Below, piece by piece: positions 13,766-15,212 of a stretch of DNA of 15,212 nucleotides. The stretch's first letter is position 1. Every line of letters starts with the position of its first letter. A program made the translations under genes and the position numbers. Under the pieces are notes generated by a model that was not told where the DNA came from, did not search any database, and worked only from the letters and a program-made list of their open reading frames with translations. The DNA is from an uncultured archaeon (GTDB taxonomy: Archaea > Thermoproteota > Nitrososphaeria > Nitrososphaerales > Nitrosopumilaceae), in contig CALBNQ010000213.1 in NCBI GenBank assembly GCA_937896495.1, positions 1 to 15,212 on the forward strand, given 5' to 3'.

Positions 13766-14014
13766 ATGGCTATTCAAAATGATCATGAGTGCAAAGAACT
13801 TATTGAAAAACTGAATCATGGACTTCCTCCACAAATGATTGATGAGATAATTACTTATCTTGAAAAAACAAATGATCCTAAATATTTACTTACTCTTGTA
13901 AAGTATCTAAATAATCAAAATATTCAATCTCGAAATTCTGTTTGGGCACTTAGCAGTCAAATTTCTATGATTGGTGAGGATGTTTCAAAAATCAAAGACC
14001 ATTTAGGAATTTAA
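13766..14014 (+). CDS. Small helical hypothetical protein
   Basis: The 82-residue protein is predicted to be nearly all helical, with segments separated by Pro/Gly/Asn turns (ECKELIEKLNHG, PPQMIDEIITYLEK, DPKYLLTLVKYLNN, and a C-terminal VWALSSQISMIGEDVSKIKDHLGI). The first three segments resemble short HEAT- or TPR-like hairpins, though too few to call a repeat protein, and the last could be a coiled coil. No known domain is recognised. It ends 23 bases before the convergent hydroxyacyl-CoA dehydrogenase gene. Confidence 0.68.
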   Translation: MAIQNDHECKELIEKLNHGLPPQMIDEIITYLEKTNDPKYLLTLVKYLNNQNIQSRNSVWALSSQISMIGEDVSKIKDHLGI

Positions 14015-14037
14015 TTTTAAAGAATTTGTAAGTTAAA

Positions 14038-15177
14038 TCATTGCATAGACACTAATAATGAATCTGGTGTGTAAAAATCACCATTTTCATTTGCTAATTT
14101 GTTTAATTCATTTACAATATTTTTGATTCCCATTTGTTTGGCTGTATCAAATAGTGGTTTTTTTAACCCCAACCCTAATTGAGATGCCTTTTCAATTTCT
14201 TCGATGTCACTTGCACCATTACTGATTAACCATGCTGCATTGTTTAGAATATTTGCAACTAATTGTATTGGATTACATTTTTTTGCTAATTCCTCCGATA
14301 GTGTCACTCGTTCGTATTTATCATCTGAATATTTGTAAAATCCTTCTCCTGACTTTTGTCCTAATTTCTTTTCCTCAAACATTTTTTCAACAAGTGGGTG
14401 TGGGTTGATCACTTTTTTGTCTCTGAGATACATTTCTTGTGTTGCTTTGTGAATTACATCCATCCCTGTAAAATCTGCTAATTCAAAAATTCCCATTGGA
14501 AATCCTAGATTCAATTTGAATGCCGAATCAATTTCTTCTAATGTTAAATTTTCTCTATCTTTAAGATAACATGCCTCATGTACTAATGGAATAAATAATC
14601 TGTTGATTATAAATCCGGGAACATCCTTTCTACAAATTACTGCTTGTTTATTTACTGATTTTACATAGTCTAATGTTATGTCAGTTACATGCTGTGTTGT
14701 TTTCTCACCTGGAATTACTTCAACTAGTTTCATTAATTGTGGTGGATTGAAAAAATGAATTCCAATGAATTTATCTGGTCGTGATGTTGTGTTGGCAATT
14801 TCAGTAATTGGTAATGTACTAGTATTTGATGCAAAAATTACTTCTGATGATGCAACTTTATCTAATTCTGCATACACTTTTTTCTTTAAATCCATTATTT
14901 CTGGAACTACCTCGATAACCATCTCTGCATCTTTTACAGCGTTGCTCAAATCTACTATTGGTGTAATCCTTGAAAATATTTTATCTCCTTCCTCTTTGGA
15001 AATTCTTTCTTTTGAGACTAGTTTATCTAAACTCCATTTGATTTTTCCCATGGCTTTATCTAAAAATTCTTGTTTGATATCTCGTAGAACCACGTTATAT
15101 CCTGCAGTAGCTGAAACTTGTGCAATCCCGTGACCCATTACCCCTGAACCTAAAATTGTGATATTTTTTATTGTCAT
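14038..15177 (-). CDS. 3-hydroxyacyl-CoA (3-hydroxybutyryl-CoA) dehydrogenase
   Basis: This enzyme oxidises (S)-3-hydroxybutyryl-CoA to acetoacetyl-CoA with NAD, a step in acetyl-CoA regeneration of the HP/HB cycle in autotrophic thaumarchaea. The 379-residue protein has an N-terminal Rossmann domain with ILGSGVMGHGIA (8-19) and the acidic residue of the NAD pocket in LRDIK (31-35). The catalytic set is Ser120 (SNTST), His141 (IGIHFFNPP), Glu153 (KLVEVIPG) and Asn192 (GFIINR). The C-terminal helical dimerisation domain has the typical GFPMGIFELADFTGMDV and GQKSGEGFYKY, with an extra helical region at about 300-379. There is no fused hydratase domain. A TATA box 26 nt upstream supports ATG 15177. 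The substrate is inferred from family and organism. Confidence 0.93.
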   Translation of the reverse strand: MTIKNITILGSGVMGHGIAQVSATAGYNVVLRDIKQEFLDKAMGKIKWSLDKLVSKERISKEEGDKIFSRITPIVDLSNAVKDAEMVIEVVPEIMDLKKKVYAELDKVASSEVIFASNTSTLPITEIANTTSRPDKFIGIHFFNPPQLMKLVEVIPGEKTTQHVTDITLDYVKSVNKQAVICRKDVPGFIINRLFIPLVHEACYLKDRENLTLEEIDSAFKLNLGFPMGIFELADFTGMDVIHKATQEMYLRDKKVINPHPLVEKMFEEKKLGQKSGEGFYKYSDDKYERVTLSEELAKKCNPIQLVANILNNAAWLISNGASDIEEIEKASQLGLGLKKPLFDTAKQMGIKNIVNELNKLANENGDFYTPDSLLVSMQ

Positions 15178-15200
15178 AATTATTCAAAAATTTGGTATCC

Positions 15201-15208
15201 TTTATAAT
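15201..15208 (-). promoter_or_regulatory. TATA box for the 3-hydroxyacyl-CoA dehydrogenase gene
   Basis: The minus-strand sequence attataaa is centred about 27 nt before ATG 15177, the best consensus match in the window, and fits strong expression of a central-metabolism gene. Confidence 0.55.
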
Positions 15209-15212
15209 GTAT

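Noticed and set aside
1..15212. CRISPR arrays, insertion sequences, integrase or attachment sites.
   Set aside because: I saw no regularly spaced direct repeats, no transposase or integrase motifs and no compositional break other than the short GC-rich island near 2560-2607.

Overview
The window looks like the chromosome of an ammonia-oxidising thaumarchaeon (Nitrososphaerota), most likely of the Nitrosopumilus group. The evidence is the AT-rich composition, archaeal-type information genes (EF-1alpha, ribosomal protein S10, RNA polymerase subunit Rpo12, ATP-dependent DNA ligase, tRNA-splicing endonuclease), a bifunctional FBP aldolase/phosphatase, a 3-hydroxyacyl-CoA dehydrogenase of the kind used in the 3-hydroxypropionate/4-hydroxybutyrate (HP/HB) carbon-fixation cycle, and several small proteins that look lineage-specific. 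The placement rests on reading the proteins, not on a database search. Most genes have a TATA-like box about 26 nt upstream of the start codon, so leaderless transcripts appear to be the rule. I used this spacing to choose several starts.

Layout. 1-2508: four rightward genes, namely a small hypothetical, a membrane-anchored DUF192 protein, a membrane-anchored hypothetical and a TauE/SafE-type permease; an open leftward frame also runs off the left edge. 2509-2621: a short gap between convergent genes with its own TATA-like box and two adjacent GC-rich hairpins, a candidate small RNA. 2622-4850: a leftward two-gene operon encoding a 590-residue SDR didomain protein, whose architecture resembles the C-terminal half of Chloroflexus malonyl-CoA reductase, and a MaoC-like hot-dog protein without the usual catalytic dyad. 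4945-5564: two small rightward unknowns. 5561-10370: leftward genes with separate promoters, namely endA, a DUF47/PhoU-like protein, DNA ligase, a two-helix membrane protein and FBP aldolase/phosphatase. 10500-12349: EF-1alpha and rpsJ as an operon, then rpoP. 12350-12959: a leftward pair of small zinc-finger proteins. 13023-13145: an unusually small ribbon-helix-helix gene. 13222-14014: a SLOG/LOG-family protein and a small unknown. 14038-15177: the leftward 3-hydroxyacyl-CoA dehydrogenase.

How the genes fit together. Three loci touch central carbon metabolism: the SDR/MaoC pair (possible malonyl-CoA reduction or other acyl-CoA chemistry), FBP aldolase/phosphatase (gluconeogenesis) and 3-hydroxybutyryl-CoA dehydrogenase (the acetoacetyl-CoA-forming step of HP/HB). 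The rest is mainly translation, transcription and DNA/RNA maintenance. I see no mobile elements, CRISPR arrays, tRNA or rRNA genes. The most interesting signals are the malonyl-CoA-reductase-like SDR operon, the structured RNA candidate near 2556-2612 and the triple zinc-module protein.
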